Translations under genes and position numbers: made by a program | Notes under the pieces: generated by a model | What the model was told of the DNA's origin: nothing | What the model saw: the letters and a program-made list of their open reading frames with translations, nothing else | Databases searched by the model: none | Shown: positions 49,254-57,782 of the stretch, one piece after another | Layout of the letters: every line of letters starts with the position of its first letter | Position numbering within the stretch: the first letter of the stretch is position 1 | Assembly (NCBI GenBank): GCA_963722175.1 | Contig: CAVRKA010000003.1 | Span: 536,029 to 600,028 of the forward strand | Direction of reading: 5' to 3' | DNA from: WHSW01 sp963722175 | Lineage (GTDB): Bacteria > Actinomycetota > Thermoleophilia > Solirubrobacterales > 70-9 | Length of the DNA: 64,000 nucleotides

Positions 49254-49981
49254 TACAACACCCCCACGGCGGCGGTGGCCTTAGGGGTGCAGGCTGCCCC
49301 GCCGTAGGTGACCGTGATGGCGTTGACCGGGACGGAGCTGCCGTTGCCCGGGTTGCTGAGGATGAACTGACCCGAGATCAGCGCCTGGTTGAACAACACG
49401 TCCTCGCCGTCGTTCAGCGCGGTGCCGCCCGTGTGCAGCGCGACGCCGTCGCTGTAGAACCAGTTCACGGTGCCGAAGTTCTCGGTGCTCTCGATGCTGA
49501 GAAGCGCATTCCCGGTGCCGGTGCAGTTGTTTTCGAGCCTCCAACCCGGGAGGAACGTCGTGAACGTGTTCTGCACCTCGTGAACCGGGGAGGCGCAGTT
49601 GAAGAGGCTCTCGGTCAACCGGAAGAACCGCCAGGCCTGACCGCCACAGTTTCCGGTCACGCGCGATCGCAGCGTATCCGGCGCGAACTCGTCGAGGTTG
49701 AGCGTGCCGTTCGCGACCTTGTCCGTGTTGACCGCGCCCCCTTTGAGGTCGGCGGTTTTCACCCCGTGGTCGACAAGGTCGACGCTCCCGACGGTGCCGG
49801 TCCCGATCTTCACGTCGTTGACGGCGTTCACGCGGACATCCGGAGTCGCCGCGCCGCCATCGACGATGTCGCCGGAGTCGACCGTGTTCGTGCCCTCGAG
49901 CGCATGCGCGCTGCCGGCAAGGGCCAGGAACACGGCCACGTAGCCGACGACGTGCGTGCGGATGTGTTCGCTGAGTCGCAT
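49253..49981 (-). CDS. Secreted GTNTVDSGDI-type protein, paralogue A
   Basis: A 242-residue exported protein. The signal region MRLSEHIRTHVVGYVAVFLA is followed by LAGSAHALEGTNTVDSGDIV and a run of short degenerate repeats (VKTADLKGGAVNTDKVANGT; L-x-x-G-x-V-x-x pattern), typical of a thin beta-solenoid. The C-terminal half is a beta-rich domain with Cys residues (SRVTGNCGG, SLFNCAS, NNCTGTG, GGAACTP) that may pair. It resembles the next gene over its whole length (e.g. NWFYSDG, SGQFILSN). ATG 49981 follows GAGGCGG. Function unknown. Confidence 0.75.
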   Translation of the reverse strand: MRLSEHIRTHVVGYVAVFLALAGSAHALEGTNTVDSGDIVDGGAATPDVRVNAVNDVKIGTGTVGSVDLVDHGVKTADLKGGAVNTDKVANGTLNLDEFAPDTLRSRVTGNCGGQAWRFFRLTESLFNCASPVHEVQNTFTTFLPGWRLENNCTGTGNALLSIESTENFGTVNWFYSDGVALHTGGTALNDGEDVLFNQALISGQFILSNPGNGSSVPVNAITVTYGGAACTPKATAAVGVL

Positions 49982-49993
49982 CGACCGCCTCGG

Positions 49994-50752
49994 CTACCGC
50001 GCCCACTCGAGGGTGCCGATCGTCTCGCACGCTGTGCCCCCGTCGAGCGCGTGGAGGTTGATCGTGCTCACCCCGGTCTCGTCGGAGAAGACGAACTGTC
50101 CCTCGATCCGGCGGCTGTCGAGCTCGAAGGCGTAGTCAGTGCCGGCACCGAGTGAGGTGCCCCCGGCGAAGACATCGCTCCCGTCGGAGTAGAACCAGTT
50201 GAGCGTCGCGGCGCTGGAGCCGGTGTTGGTGATCAAGAGGAGCGTGAGCGCGCCGATGTGACACGTCGTGCCGAGTGCGAGCCCGGGCCCGGAGCCGCTG
50301 AAGTCGATGTTGTTGTTCGTGCCGGCGTTGGGAAACAGCCTGATCGCGAAGACCGGGGTCGCGCACGTGACGGTCCCGTTGGCGCCGATCGACGTGATGC
50401 CCTCCGGCGCTGCGCAGGTTCCGGTCACCCGTCGCTGGATCTGGGTCGCGTCGATGTCCGCGGCACCGAGCGAGCCATCGGCGACTTTGGCGGCGTCGAC
50501 GGCGCCATTCGCGAGATCAGCCCGAACCACTCCGCCGTCGGTCAAATCGAGGCTGCCAACGGTGCCGTCGGCGATCTTCGCGCTGTTGACCGCGCTCCCG
50601 GCGATATCCCCTCGCCTGACCTCGCCGTCGATGATGTCGCCCGAATCGACGGTGTTCGTCCCGGGCAGGGCGACGGCGGTGCCGGTCAGTGCGAGGAAGA
50701 CGCCGAGATAGCCGACGACGTTGCCGCGGAAGTGCTGACCTACCCGTCTCAT
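49994..50752 (-). CDS. Secreted GTNTVDSGDI-type protein, paralogue B
   Basis: A 252-residue exported protein, paralogue of the downstream gene. N-terminus MRRVGQHFRGNVVGYLGVFL, ALPGTNTVDSGDIIDGEVRR, then solenoid-like repeats (DGTVGSLDLTDGGVVRADLA, GAVDAAKVADGSLGAADI) and a C-terminal domain with NWFYSDGSDVFAGGTSLGAG and IEGQFVFSDETG. Four Cys occur in the C-terminal domain. ATG 50752 has GAGGAGGGG just upstream; the open frame extends further without similarity. First gene of the operon 50752 to 47931 (12-bp gap, then 1-bp overlap). Function unknown. Confidence 0.75.
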   Translation of the reverse strand: MRRVGQHFRGNVVGYLGVFLALTGTAVALPGTNTVDSGDIIDGEVRRGDIAGSAVNSAKIADGTVGSLDLTDGGVVRADLANGAVDAAKVADGSLGAADIDATQIQRRVTGTCAAPEGITSIGANGTVTCATPVFAIRLFPNAGTNNNIDFSGSGPGLALGTTCHIGALTLLLITNTGSSAATLNWFYSDGSDVFAGGTSLGAGTDYAFELDSRRIEGQFVFSDETGVSTINLHALDGGTACETIGTLEWAR

Positions 50753-50887
50753 TTGTCCCCTCCTCGGGCGGTGTCGCCACCGGGGACGGCTGGCCTGCGT
50801 GGCCGTCGACTCGGTGGCGACGGATCTGCTCACCGACTCTAACCCACGCAGCAAACCGCCGCCGTCCTTCGTGGGGAAGCCCGGGCG

Positions 50888-51700
50888 CTACGGAATGCCT
50901 GCGACGACCTCGCACTGCCCGGCCTTGTGGTCGTCGCCGGCCTCGCCGTCGCAGTCGTCGGCATCCGCGCCGCCGTCGAGCATGTCCCTGGCCGGGCCGG
51001 CCCGCAGCGTGTCGTCTCCGGCCTCGCCCTTGAGCTTGTCGGCGCCGCCCACCGTCCCGATGGTGGCGGTGCCGTCGAAGTTCACGTTGTCGCCGAAGAT
51101 CGCGTCGCTCTCGCCGCCGCCATCGATCTTGTCGTCGCCCGCGGCGGTCACAATCCCGGCGGAATCGTTCAGGAGGTGATCCCCGACCGCGGCGAAGCCG
51201 CCATCGTCACCGAGGTCGAGGCGGTCGTCGCCGCCGCCTCCGCTCGCTTCCACAACCGCTTCGGAGTCGCCGACGAAGAACTCGACCCCGGGGCCGCCGT
51301 GGATGACGTCATCACCGGCGCCCGTGGCCGATCCCTCGAGGGGAGCGACCGAATCCCCGATCGCGCCGTCGTCGCCGGGGCCGCCCTCGAAGCGGTCATC
51401 GCCGCCGCCGGTGGCGTCGCCGCCACCGAGAGTGATGCTGTCGCCCTGCATGCGTTCGTCGTCGCCGGGGCCGCCCTCGAGGCGGTCATCGCCGCCGCCG
51501 GTCGCGTCGCCGTCGTGGGTGCGCGAGTCGCCGGTCAGGTTGTCAGCGCCATGGCCGCCGACCAGACGATCATCGCCGCCGCCCACGGCGTCGCCGCGCT
51601 CGGCGAAGACGTCGCCAACGAGCAGGTCGTCACCGTCGCCGCCTCGCACGCCCGTTCGCAGAGCCGTTCGCGAGATCCGGGCTGTTGCTCGACTACCCAC
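50888..51700 (-). CDS. RTX-like calcium-binding repeat protein, probable N-terminal truncation
   Basis: A 270-residue frame consisting almost only of Gly/Asp-rich RTX-type repeats: GGDGDDLLVGD, GGGDDRLVGGHGADNLTGDS, GGGDDRLEGGPGDDERMQGD and similar, ending AGDDHKAGQCEVVAGIP. The repeats are irregular variants of GGxGxDxLx that bind Ca2+ outside the cell. There is no signal peptide: the frame is closed by TGA five codons before the GTG at 51700, and a hairpin follows within 60 bp. The protein therefore looks like a 5'-truncated fragment or one with a lost exported N-terminus. High-GC low-complexity coding; the C-terminal Cys motif is typical of complete relatives. Confidence 0.6.
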   Translation of the reverse strand: MGSRATARISRTALRTGVRGGDGDDLLVGDVFAERGDAVGGGDDRLVGGHGADNLTGDSRTHDGDATGGGDDRLEGGPGDDERMQGDSITLGGGDATGGGDDRFEGGPGDDGAIGDSVAPLEGSATGAGDDVIHGGPGVEFFVGDSEAVVEASGGGGDDRLDLGDDGGFAAVGDHLLNDSAGIVTAAGDDKIDGGGESDAIFGDNVNFDGTATIGTVGGADKLKGEAGDDTLRAGPARDMLDGGADADDCDGEAGDDHKAGQCEVVAGIP

Positions 51701-51753
51701 CGCCGCTCGCGGTCAGCCCATCCGGCGAGGCCGTTGCAGCTGCGAGATCATCA

Positions 51754-51776
51754 CGTAGCCCTCAGGCGGGGCTACG
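51754..51776 (-). terminator. 8-bp hairpin after the DUF2855 gene
   Basis: CGTAGCCC (51754-51761) and GGGCTACG (51769-51776) pair perfectly with a 7-nt loop, 42 bp beyond the leftward stop at 51818. It separates the DUF2855 gene from the RTX-like gene. Confidence 0.55.
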
Positions 51777-51817
51777 AGCCGGGGTCGCGTCCCCGTTCGT
51801 GCCCCCCTGGCTGCTCG

Positions 51818-52885
51818 CTAGAGCGAGATGACGTGCGCTGACTGCGGCGGGACCCGGCCCTCGAGCACGTCGACGTAGGCGTTTTCCGCAGCCTCGAGGC
51901 CATGGCCGCGAATCACCTCGAGCCAGCCGCCGATCCATTCGAGGAATGGCTGCCAGGCCTCAGCCGCGTTGGACTCGAGGCCCGCGGCGCCCCAGTCCGA
52001 GCTCCGCTTTGCGGCGCGGTCAGGCGCAAAGAAGAGGGCCGGGGCGGGTCCGGGCAGATCCGCCACGCCGACACCGAGCTCCTCCCAGTGGGTGACGCCG
52101 ACGGTGATGCTCTGGACCAGCTGGTCTCCGTAATGAGCATGAACCGCATGGCGCACCGCGCCGTCGCCCGCCATGTCCACGAACGTCGCCGGACTGCGTT
52201 CGATCGACTCGATGGCGTCGTAGGTCACGGTCTCGTCGTAGATGCCCAGGCCTTCGACGAACTCGGCGTTGCGGGCCGAGGTGAGACCCACGAGCGAGAC
52301 GTCGTCGCGCCGGGCGAGCAGGTACGCCGCACCGATCGCCGTCTTGCTCGACGCGCTGGAGAACACGATCGAGCCTTGGTCCGTCAGCCCCTGGTCGGCG
52401 AGTTGGTCGTCGATCAGGAACGCCGTGAGGAAGAGCGGGCGCAGCACCATCTGCAGGTCCTCGGTGGCGGGGCTGTAGAACGGATCGGCGCCGGTCGACG
52501 CGTATCGCTGATAGGTGGCGGGCAGGGCGGTCCTGTGCTTCGAGCCGTCGACGAAGCCGCGCTCGCTGACGTTCACGGGCCGCACCACGACGTGCGACGA
52601 CGGCGGCAGGTAGCCGTAGACCCGCGTCTCGACATCGAGCCCGTCCGCATCGCTCTGCGTCACCTCTGCGAACCCCCACATCGGGACGCGTCCCCAACCG
52701 TCCTCGGCGGGGAAGAAGCTCCAGTAGGACATCATCTCGCCGAGCACCGCGTAGGTGACGTTGTTGGCGGTCACGCCGAAGGTGTCAACCCGAAGGAGCG
52801 CCTCGCCGGCCTGAAGTTCCGGCGGCTGGCTCTCGACCACACGAGTCGTTCGGAGGTCGTCACGCTTGACGAGGAAGTCACCCAT
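51818..52885 (-). CDS. DUF2855 family protein
   Basis: A 355-residue protein of the DUF2855 family, distantly MDR-like. Characteristic segments: RVDTFGVTANNVTYAVLGEM followed by MSYWSFFPAEDGWGRVPMWG, then VVRPVNVSERGFVDGSKHR, and a Rossmann-like part VFSSASSKTAIGAAYLLARR. No zinc-binding residues are evident. ATG 52885 was chosen because the family N-terminus (DFLVKRDDLRTTRV) begins there; the long open frame upstream is antisense to the divergent USP-ABC1 gene. Reaction unknown; a reductase acting on an activated double bond is a guess. Confidence 0.82.
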   Translation of the reverse strand: MGDFLVKRDDLRTTRVVESQPPELQAGEALLRVDTFGVTANNVTYAVLGEMMSYWSFFPAEDGWGRVPMWGFAEVTQSDADGLDVETRVYGYLPPSSHVVVRPVNVSERGFVDGSKHRTALPATYQRYASTGADPFYSPATEDLQMVLRPLFLTAFLIDDQLADQGLTDQGSIVFSSASSKTAIGAAYLLARRDDVSLVGLTSARNAEFVEGLGIYDETVTYDAIESIERSPATFVDMAGDGAVRHAVHAHYGDQLVQSITVGVTHWEELGVGVADLPGPAPALFFAPDRAAKRSSDWGAAGLESNAAEAWQPFLEWIGGWLEVIRGHGLEAAENAYVDVLEGRVPPQSAHVISL

Positions 52886-53000
52886 CGGCGACCGGGGCCC
52901 GGGACCCGAACGTGAGCTTGGCCATCGACCACCCACGCTAGTCGATAGGACCGGAGCCCACGACACGGCGCTGGCGCGGGCGCCGCCATATCCTCGCCAC

Positions 53001-55037
53001 GTGCCCCCGGAGACCAAACTCGTGGCCGTGGCCACCGACGGCAGCGCCGGGGCGGCACTGGCGGTCGAGTGGGCGGCGACCTTCGCCCGCTCGCTCGACG
53101 CGGACCTGCTCGCGATCCAGGTGATCACGCCGGACCCCGAACCCGCCGAGGTCGACGCCTCGGGTGACAACGGCGGCGCACCCGAGCGCGCGCGCCTCGC
53201 GGCGGCGCTCGAGAGCGCGCTGCCGGCCGAGGGGATCCGCGCCCGCGCCGTGGTCGAGTCGGGGGATGACATCGCGGCCGTGATCCTCGAGGCGGCCGAG
53301 CGCGCCGACGCCGACGTTGTCGTCGTAGGCAGCTCGGGAATGCGGGGGCGCAAGCGTTTCCTGCTCGGTAACGTCGCCAACCGGGTCACGCACCTCGCCG
53401 GCTGCACCGTGGTGGTGGTCAACACCGCCACCGGGGAGCCGGTGCCCGACGAAGCCGCCGACACCCGGGCGCGCCGGGAGCGCGCCCGCGAGATCGGGCG
53501 CATCCTCGGTCCGGTGGGCGTGCGCCTGCTCTCCGGGCGGCTGCTGCGGCTCGATGGCGACCCTGAGGGCCCGCGCCGGCTCCGGGAGGCGTTCGAGCAC
53601 CTGGGGCCGACGTTCGGCAAGCTCGGACAGATCCTCTCCACCCGCCCGGACCTCGTCTCCCCGGAGTACGTGTCCGAGCTCGCCACGCTGCAGTCCGACG
53701 TCCCGCCCATGTCCGAGGCCGAGGTCGTGGCGATGATGGAGCGGGAGCTCGCGGTGCCGTGGGAGGACGTCTTCTCCGACATCGACCCGCAACCGCTCGC
53801 CGCCGGCACGATCGCCCAGGTGCACCGGGCCCGGATGGCCGACGGGCATCGCGTCGTCGTCAAGGTCCAGCGTCCCGACGCCGAGCAGGTGGTGGAGACC
53901 GACCTGGCGCTGCTCGAGATGATCGTCGGTCAGGCCGGGCGCTCGCGACGGCTGAACCGGATCATCGACCTGCCCTCGCTTGCCGACCAGATGTCGCGCG
54001 CCCTGCGCGACGAGCTCGACTTCGGCGAGGAGGCGCGGAACATCGTCCGCATGGACGAGATCGTCGCGGGCTACGACCGCGTCGCCGTCCCGCGCTGTCA
54101 TCGCGAGATCTCCACGCGCCGGCTGCTGGTCATGGACGAGGTCGTGGACGGTGTGCCGCTGCTCGAGGCGCCGGAGGGCCCCGACCGTGTCGAGGCCGCC
54201 CGCCAGCTGATGCAGGCGTATTACAAGCAGGTCCTCGAGGAGGGCTTCTTCCACGCCGACCCGCACCCCGGCAACATGCTCTGGGCCGACGGCCGGATCT
54301 GGCTGCTCGACCTGGGGATGGTGGGCCGGCTCGACGCCGAGACGCGCCGCCGGCTGTTCCTCGTGATGCTCGCCTTCGCCCAGGGCGACGTCGACCTGCT
54401 CACCGACGTCTCGCTCGACCTGGGCGAGGTCGCCGACGCCACCGGCATCGACGTCGCGGCCTACCGCGACGAGATCACGGCGGTGATCTCGGGGCTGCAC
54501 GGGCGTTCGCTGCAGGAGATCAACCTGGTCGAGCTGCTCAACCAGCTCACCGCGATCTCCGTCCGGAACGGCGTCCCCCTCCCCCCCGCCTTCGTCATGG
54601 TCGGCAAGGCCCTGGCCCAGGTGGATGGAGCCGTGTCGGAGCTCGCCCCGGAGCTCGACCCGATCGAGGAGGCGCGACGCTTCTTCATGCGCAGCATCAC
54701 GCGCCGGCTGGCGGGCCGGCTCGACCCGCAGCAGATCATCTACGAGGCCGAGCGCCTCCGCTACCGGGCGACCCAGATCTCCGAGGGACTGGCGACGGTC
54801 GTCGGCAACCGGCCGGGCCGCCAGCTGGAGGTCAAGTTCACCTCGGCGCGGCTCGAGCACAAGGTGGTCCGGGCCGGCCGCGCGGTTGCGCTCGGGCTCG
54901 GCGCCGGGCTGACCTGGATCGCCGCCACCCAGGCGAGCACGTCGGACCAGATCGATCCCCGCCTCTCGCGCGCCCTGCGCGGAGTCGCCGGTGGGCTCTC
55001 GGTCTGGTTCGCGGCCGAGGTCGCGCGCACGCGCTGA
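53001..55037 (+). CDS. Fusion: universal stress protein domain + ABC1/UbiB atypical kinase
   Basis: A 678-residue fusion. Residues 1-145 are a UspA domain with ETKLVAVATDGSAGAALAVE and the ATP-binding signature GSSGMRGRKRFLLGNVANRV ending TVVVV. Residues about 165-610 are an ABC1/AarF/UbiB kinase: KxGQ as FGKLGQILSTRPDLVS, Ala-rich loop PLAAGTIAQVHRA, Lys in VVVKVQRP, the ExD region ALRDELDFGEEARN, HADPHPGN and the DFG-equivalent LLDLGMVGRL. The C-terminus has a hydrophobic segment (VALGLGAGLTWIA) that may touch the membrane. GTG 53001 has TATCCT 6 nt upstream, so it is probably leaderless. A role in stress-linked quinone or lipid metabolism is inferred. Confidence 0.88.
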   Translation: MPPETKLVAVATDGSAGAALAVEWAATFARSLDADLLAIQVITPDPEPAEVDASGDNGGAPERARLAAALESALPAEGIRARAVVESGDDIAAVILEAAERADADVVVVGSSGMRGRKRFLLGNVANRVTHLAGCTVVVVNTATGEPVPDEAADTRARRERAREIGRILGPVGVRLLSGRLLRLDGDPEGPRRLREAFEHLGPTFGKLGQILSTRPDLVSPEYVSELATLQSDVPPMSEAEVVAMMERELAVPWEDVFSDIDPQPLAAGTIAQVHRARMADGHRVVVKVQRPDAEQVVETDLALLEMIVGQAGRSRRLNRIIDLPSLADQMSRALRDELDFGEEARNIVRMDEIVAGYDRVAVPRCHREISTRRLLVMDEVVDGVPLLEAPEGPDRVEAARQLMQAYYKQVLEEGFFHADPHPGNMLWADGRIWLLDLGMVGRLDAETRRRLFLVMLAFAQGDVDLLTDVSLDLGEVADATGIDVAAYRDEITAVISGLHGRSLQEINLVELLNQLTAISVRNGVPLPPAFVMVGKALAQVDGAVSELAPELDPIEEARRFFMRSITRRLAGRLDPQQIIYEAERLRYRATQISEGLATVVGNRPGRQLEVKFTSARLEHKVVRAGRAVALGLGAGLTWIAATQASTSDQIDPRLSRALRGVAGGLSVWFAAEVARTR

Positions 55038-55086
55038 GTCGTTACGTCCCGGCCGCCGGCGGCAGCCCAGCGAACAGCGGGAGTGG

Positions 55087-57744
55087 TCAGTTGGTGAACA
55101 GGCCGCCCGCGTCCTCGTTGCACTCGATGCTCGGTGGCTCCTCTCCCGGGAAGGCGAGGAACTCGTACTCCGGCTCCTTGAAGCCGCGCATGTCCATGGC
55201 CAGCGCCGGCCTCAGCTCCCCGCCCGTGCCGTAGGCATAGCCGGTCGAGCCGGAGCGGCTTCCGTGCTGGGCGACACCGATCAGGTGCATGCATTGATCG
55301 AAGGTGTCGAACTCCTCGACCGGCTCCCCAAGATCCGTGACGTCCTCGAGAAACGAGTCCAGGTCCTGATTCAGGTCGTCGAGCCTGTCGCTCGCCGGCG
55401 GATCGCGTTCGAGCTCTTCGACCGTGCCCGGTGCGACGGGTCGATCGACCGCTTCTCCCGGCTCGTCGTTGCAGTACTGGAGCGAGGTCCCCGGCGTCGC
55501 GGGCGGCGGTGAATCGGTCTCGGTCTCATCGCCTCCCCGATGACGAAGCTGCACTCGCCGGAGCTCACCGCCCAGGAACATGTAGTCGGGGTCGTCCCAC
55601 TCGCTGCGGTCGATCGCAAGTGCGGGCCGATAGCCCGACTCCCCACCGTTGCCCTGATAGAGGTAGCCGAAGCGTCCCTCCGGGTCTCCGTACTCGGTCA
55701 CCGGTATCCACGACAGGCACGACTCCCACTCGTCGAACTGCTCGGACATCCGCTCGAGGCGCGCCTCTCGCTTCTCCAAGCCCGCGAGCCTCTCCTCGAG
55801 CGCTCGCAGGCTCGTGCGGCGCGCAACCGGACGCGAGCGCGACAGCTTCGCGGGGTCGGCGGTACCCGGTGCCCCCGGGGTGCCCGGCTGGGTCGGTTCG
55901 GTTCCCAGGTCACGGCAGCCCCCGCGCCGGGAGAACCGGAACAGGACCATGTTGGGGCGGCGGCCGGCCGTCCGGTCGATGGCAAGCGCGGGCCGGAGGT
56001 CCAATCCCGTCCCATCGAGCTCGTCGTACTGAAAGCCGAACTCGTGATCGGGGTCTCCGGACTCGACCACGGGTACCTCCGAGACGCATTTCGCCCACCC
56101 CTTCCAGCGGCGCGCGGTGCGCTCCATGCGCTTGATCATGCGTTCGATTCGGTCCAGCAGCCGCTCGGCGGTGGCCGGCTTGGCCTGCGGCGAGCTTGTC
56201 GGCCGCGTCGGCGCCGTCACCTCGAGCTCGACGGCGCCGACGTCACAGCCCGCGCCCTGCGGCCGCGCCACGCCGCGCTGGTCGGCCGCGATCGGCGCCA
56301 GCGGATCGATTCCGAACTGGCCGAGGTGCTGCTCGCCCTCGAGCGAGTAGCCGAACGGGACGAACCCGCACGCCTCCGCGGGGATCCGGTCCAGGACGGG
56401 GCTGCCCGGCTCTGGCATGCGGGTCTCCCCCCGGCCGCCGTTGTCGGCCAGGTGCGGCGCGAGCATCGGATCCTTGCCGACCACGTCGCTCGGGCCGTCG
56501 AGGCCGCAGGAGGCGTCGCTGACGAAGTTGTAGCCGAACGACTCCGGGCGCGAGACTCGGCAGCTGGGCCCGATCGGCTGGATCTGGCCGCCGACGGGCT
56601 CCGGGTCAGGCGGGCCGATGATCGAGCCGAAGGCCTGGAGGCGGGACCCTGCGCCGACGTCTGCGGCGACCGGGGCGACGTTGTCGGCCACGGTCGAGTT
56701 GACCAGGCCGACGGTGCCGGCTGCGAGGACCCCGCCCCCCTGACCCTCGGCGTAGTTGTGGCTGATCGTCGAGTTGGTCACGAACAGATCGCTGCGCGCC
56801 CAGATCCCGCCGCCGACGTGCGCGAAGGCGGCGTTGCGGGCAACGGTCGAGTCGATCACGGTCACGTCGGCCTCGCCCGAGATCGCCCCTCCGCGATCGT
56901 CGGCGCGGTTGCCGTTCAGAGTCGAGTTGATGATCGTGACGTCGCCCTCCAAGGTGAAGATCGCGCCGCCCGGGCCGTCGGCGGTGTTGCCGTCGACCGT
57001 CGAGTCGATCACGGTGACGTCACCGTCCTCGTCGGTGTAGATCGCACCGCCGTCGCCGTCGGTCGTGTTCCCGTCGACGTGGGACCGGACGACGAGGATG
57101 TCGCCGGTGGACCCGAGCGCGCCGCCGGAGCCGTCGACCAGGTTGTTGCTGATGATCGAGTCATAGACCTCGATTCCGCCACGGCGTGCGTAGACGCCGC
57201 CACCGTCGTCGTTGGCGAGGTTTCCGGTGATCACCGAGCGGATGATCGTCGCGCGGCGCTGGGAGAAGATCGCCCCGCCCGGCTCCTCGGCGAGGTTCTC
57301 GGTCACCTCGGAGTCCTCGATCACGATCTCGCCCCGCGTGGTCACCGCCGCGCCGGGACCGTCGTTACCTCCTCGGGTCAGGGTGACGTTCTCGATGAGC
57401 AGAAAGCCGGTGCCGTCCTGGCGCAGCAGGCGCTTCTCGAAGCAGGTCTGCCTGATCGTGTGGCCGTTGCCGTTCAGCCGCAACGGGCGCGAGGACTCGC
57501 GGATCGGGGACCCGCGCTGGCAGGCGCGCAGGAAGATGTCGCCCTCGAGGCTGATCGCTCGGGTCCTGGGGTTCTGCCACGCCCGCCGCAGCTGAGCCTC
57601 CGTACGAACCTTGGTCGGCGAGCCGAAGGCCGGCGGCGCCGACCCTGAAGCGACGACCAGCAGAATCAGCACGGCGAGCGAGACCTGGATTTCGACGTCG
57701 CTGATGGAGGTGCGGTTGCGGTGGCTGAAGCGCGGTCGATTCAA
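55087..57744 (-). CDS. Secreted beta-helix protein with three copies of an unnamed C-terminal domain
   Basis: An 885-residue exported protein. Signal peptide about residues 16-42 (VSLAVLILLVVASGSAPPAF); a right-handed beta-helix of the POMP/chlamydial type to about residue 500 (repeats such as DSTVDGNTADGPGGAIFTLE and NSTLNGNRADDRGGAI); then three related modules at about 524-614, 644-735 and 784-885. Each has a coiled-coil-like lead, then Cys, a (V/I)PV-type strand, FG(Y/F), RPALA(I/M)D and a PDYMFL-like end with a final Cys. I chose the TTG at 57744, preceded by AAGGGG and a good promoter; the upstream frame has no signal peptide. Function unknown; adhesion or envelope binding is a guess. 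Confidence 0.8.
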   Translation of the reverse strand: MNRPRFSHRNRTSISDVEIQVSLAVLILLVVASGSAPPAFGSPTKVRTEAQLRRAWQNPRTRAISLEGDIFLRACQRGSPIRESSRPLRLNGNGHTIRQTCFEKRLLRQDGTGFLLIENVTLTRGGNDGPGAAVTTRGEIVIEDSEVTENLAEEPGGAIFSQRRATIIRSVITGNLANDDGGGVYARRGGIEVYDSIISNNLVDGSGGALGSTGDILVVRSHVDGNTTDGDGGAIYTDEDGDVTVIDSTVDGNTADGPGGAIFTLEGDVTIINSTLNGNRADDRGGAISGEADVTVIDSTVARNAAFAHVGGGIWARSDLFVTNSTISHNYAEGQGGGVLAAGTVGLVNSTVADNVAPVAADVGAGSRLQAFGSIIGPPDPEPVGGQIQPIGPSCRVSRPESFGYNFVSDASCGLDGPSDVVGKDPMLAPHLADNGGRGETRMPEPGSPVLDRIPAEACGFVPFGYSLEGEQHLGQFGIDPLAPIAADQRGVARPQGAGCDVGAVELEVTAPTRPTSSPQAKPATAERLLDRIERMIKRMERTARRWKGWAKCVSEVPVVESGDPDHEFGFQYDELDGTGLDLRPALAIDRTAGRRPNMVLFRFSRRGGCRDLGTEPTQPGTPGAPGTADPAKLSRSRPVARRTSLRALEERLAGLEKREARLERMSEQFDEWESCLSWIPVTEYGDPEGRFGYLYQGNGGESGYRPALAIDRSEWDDPDYMFLGGELRRVQLRHRGGDETETDSPPPATPGTSLQYCNDEPGEAVDRPVAPGTVEELERDPPASDRLDDLNQDLDSFLEDVTDLGEPVEEFDTFDQCMHLIGVAQHGSRSGSTGYAYGTGGELRPALAMDMRGFKEPEYEFLAFPGEEPPSIECNEDAGGLFTN

Positions 57745-57782
57745 TGGGCGGACCCCTTGCCCTGTCGCCGTCTTGTGCGGCG

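Noticed and set aside
52938..54860. 640-codon minus-strand open frame
   Set aside because: Antisense to the USP-ABC1 fusion, rich in Asp-His-Arg-Val without any recognisable domain.
55540..57648. 702-codon plus-strand open frame
   Set aside because: Antisense to the beta-helix protein; no signal peptide, domain or start context.
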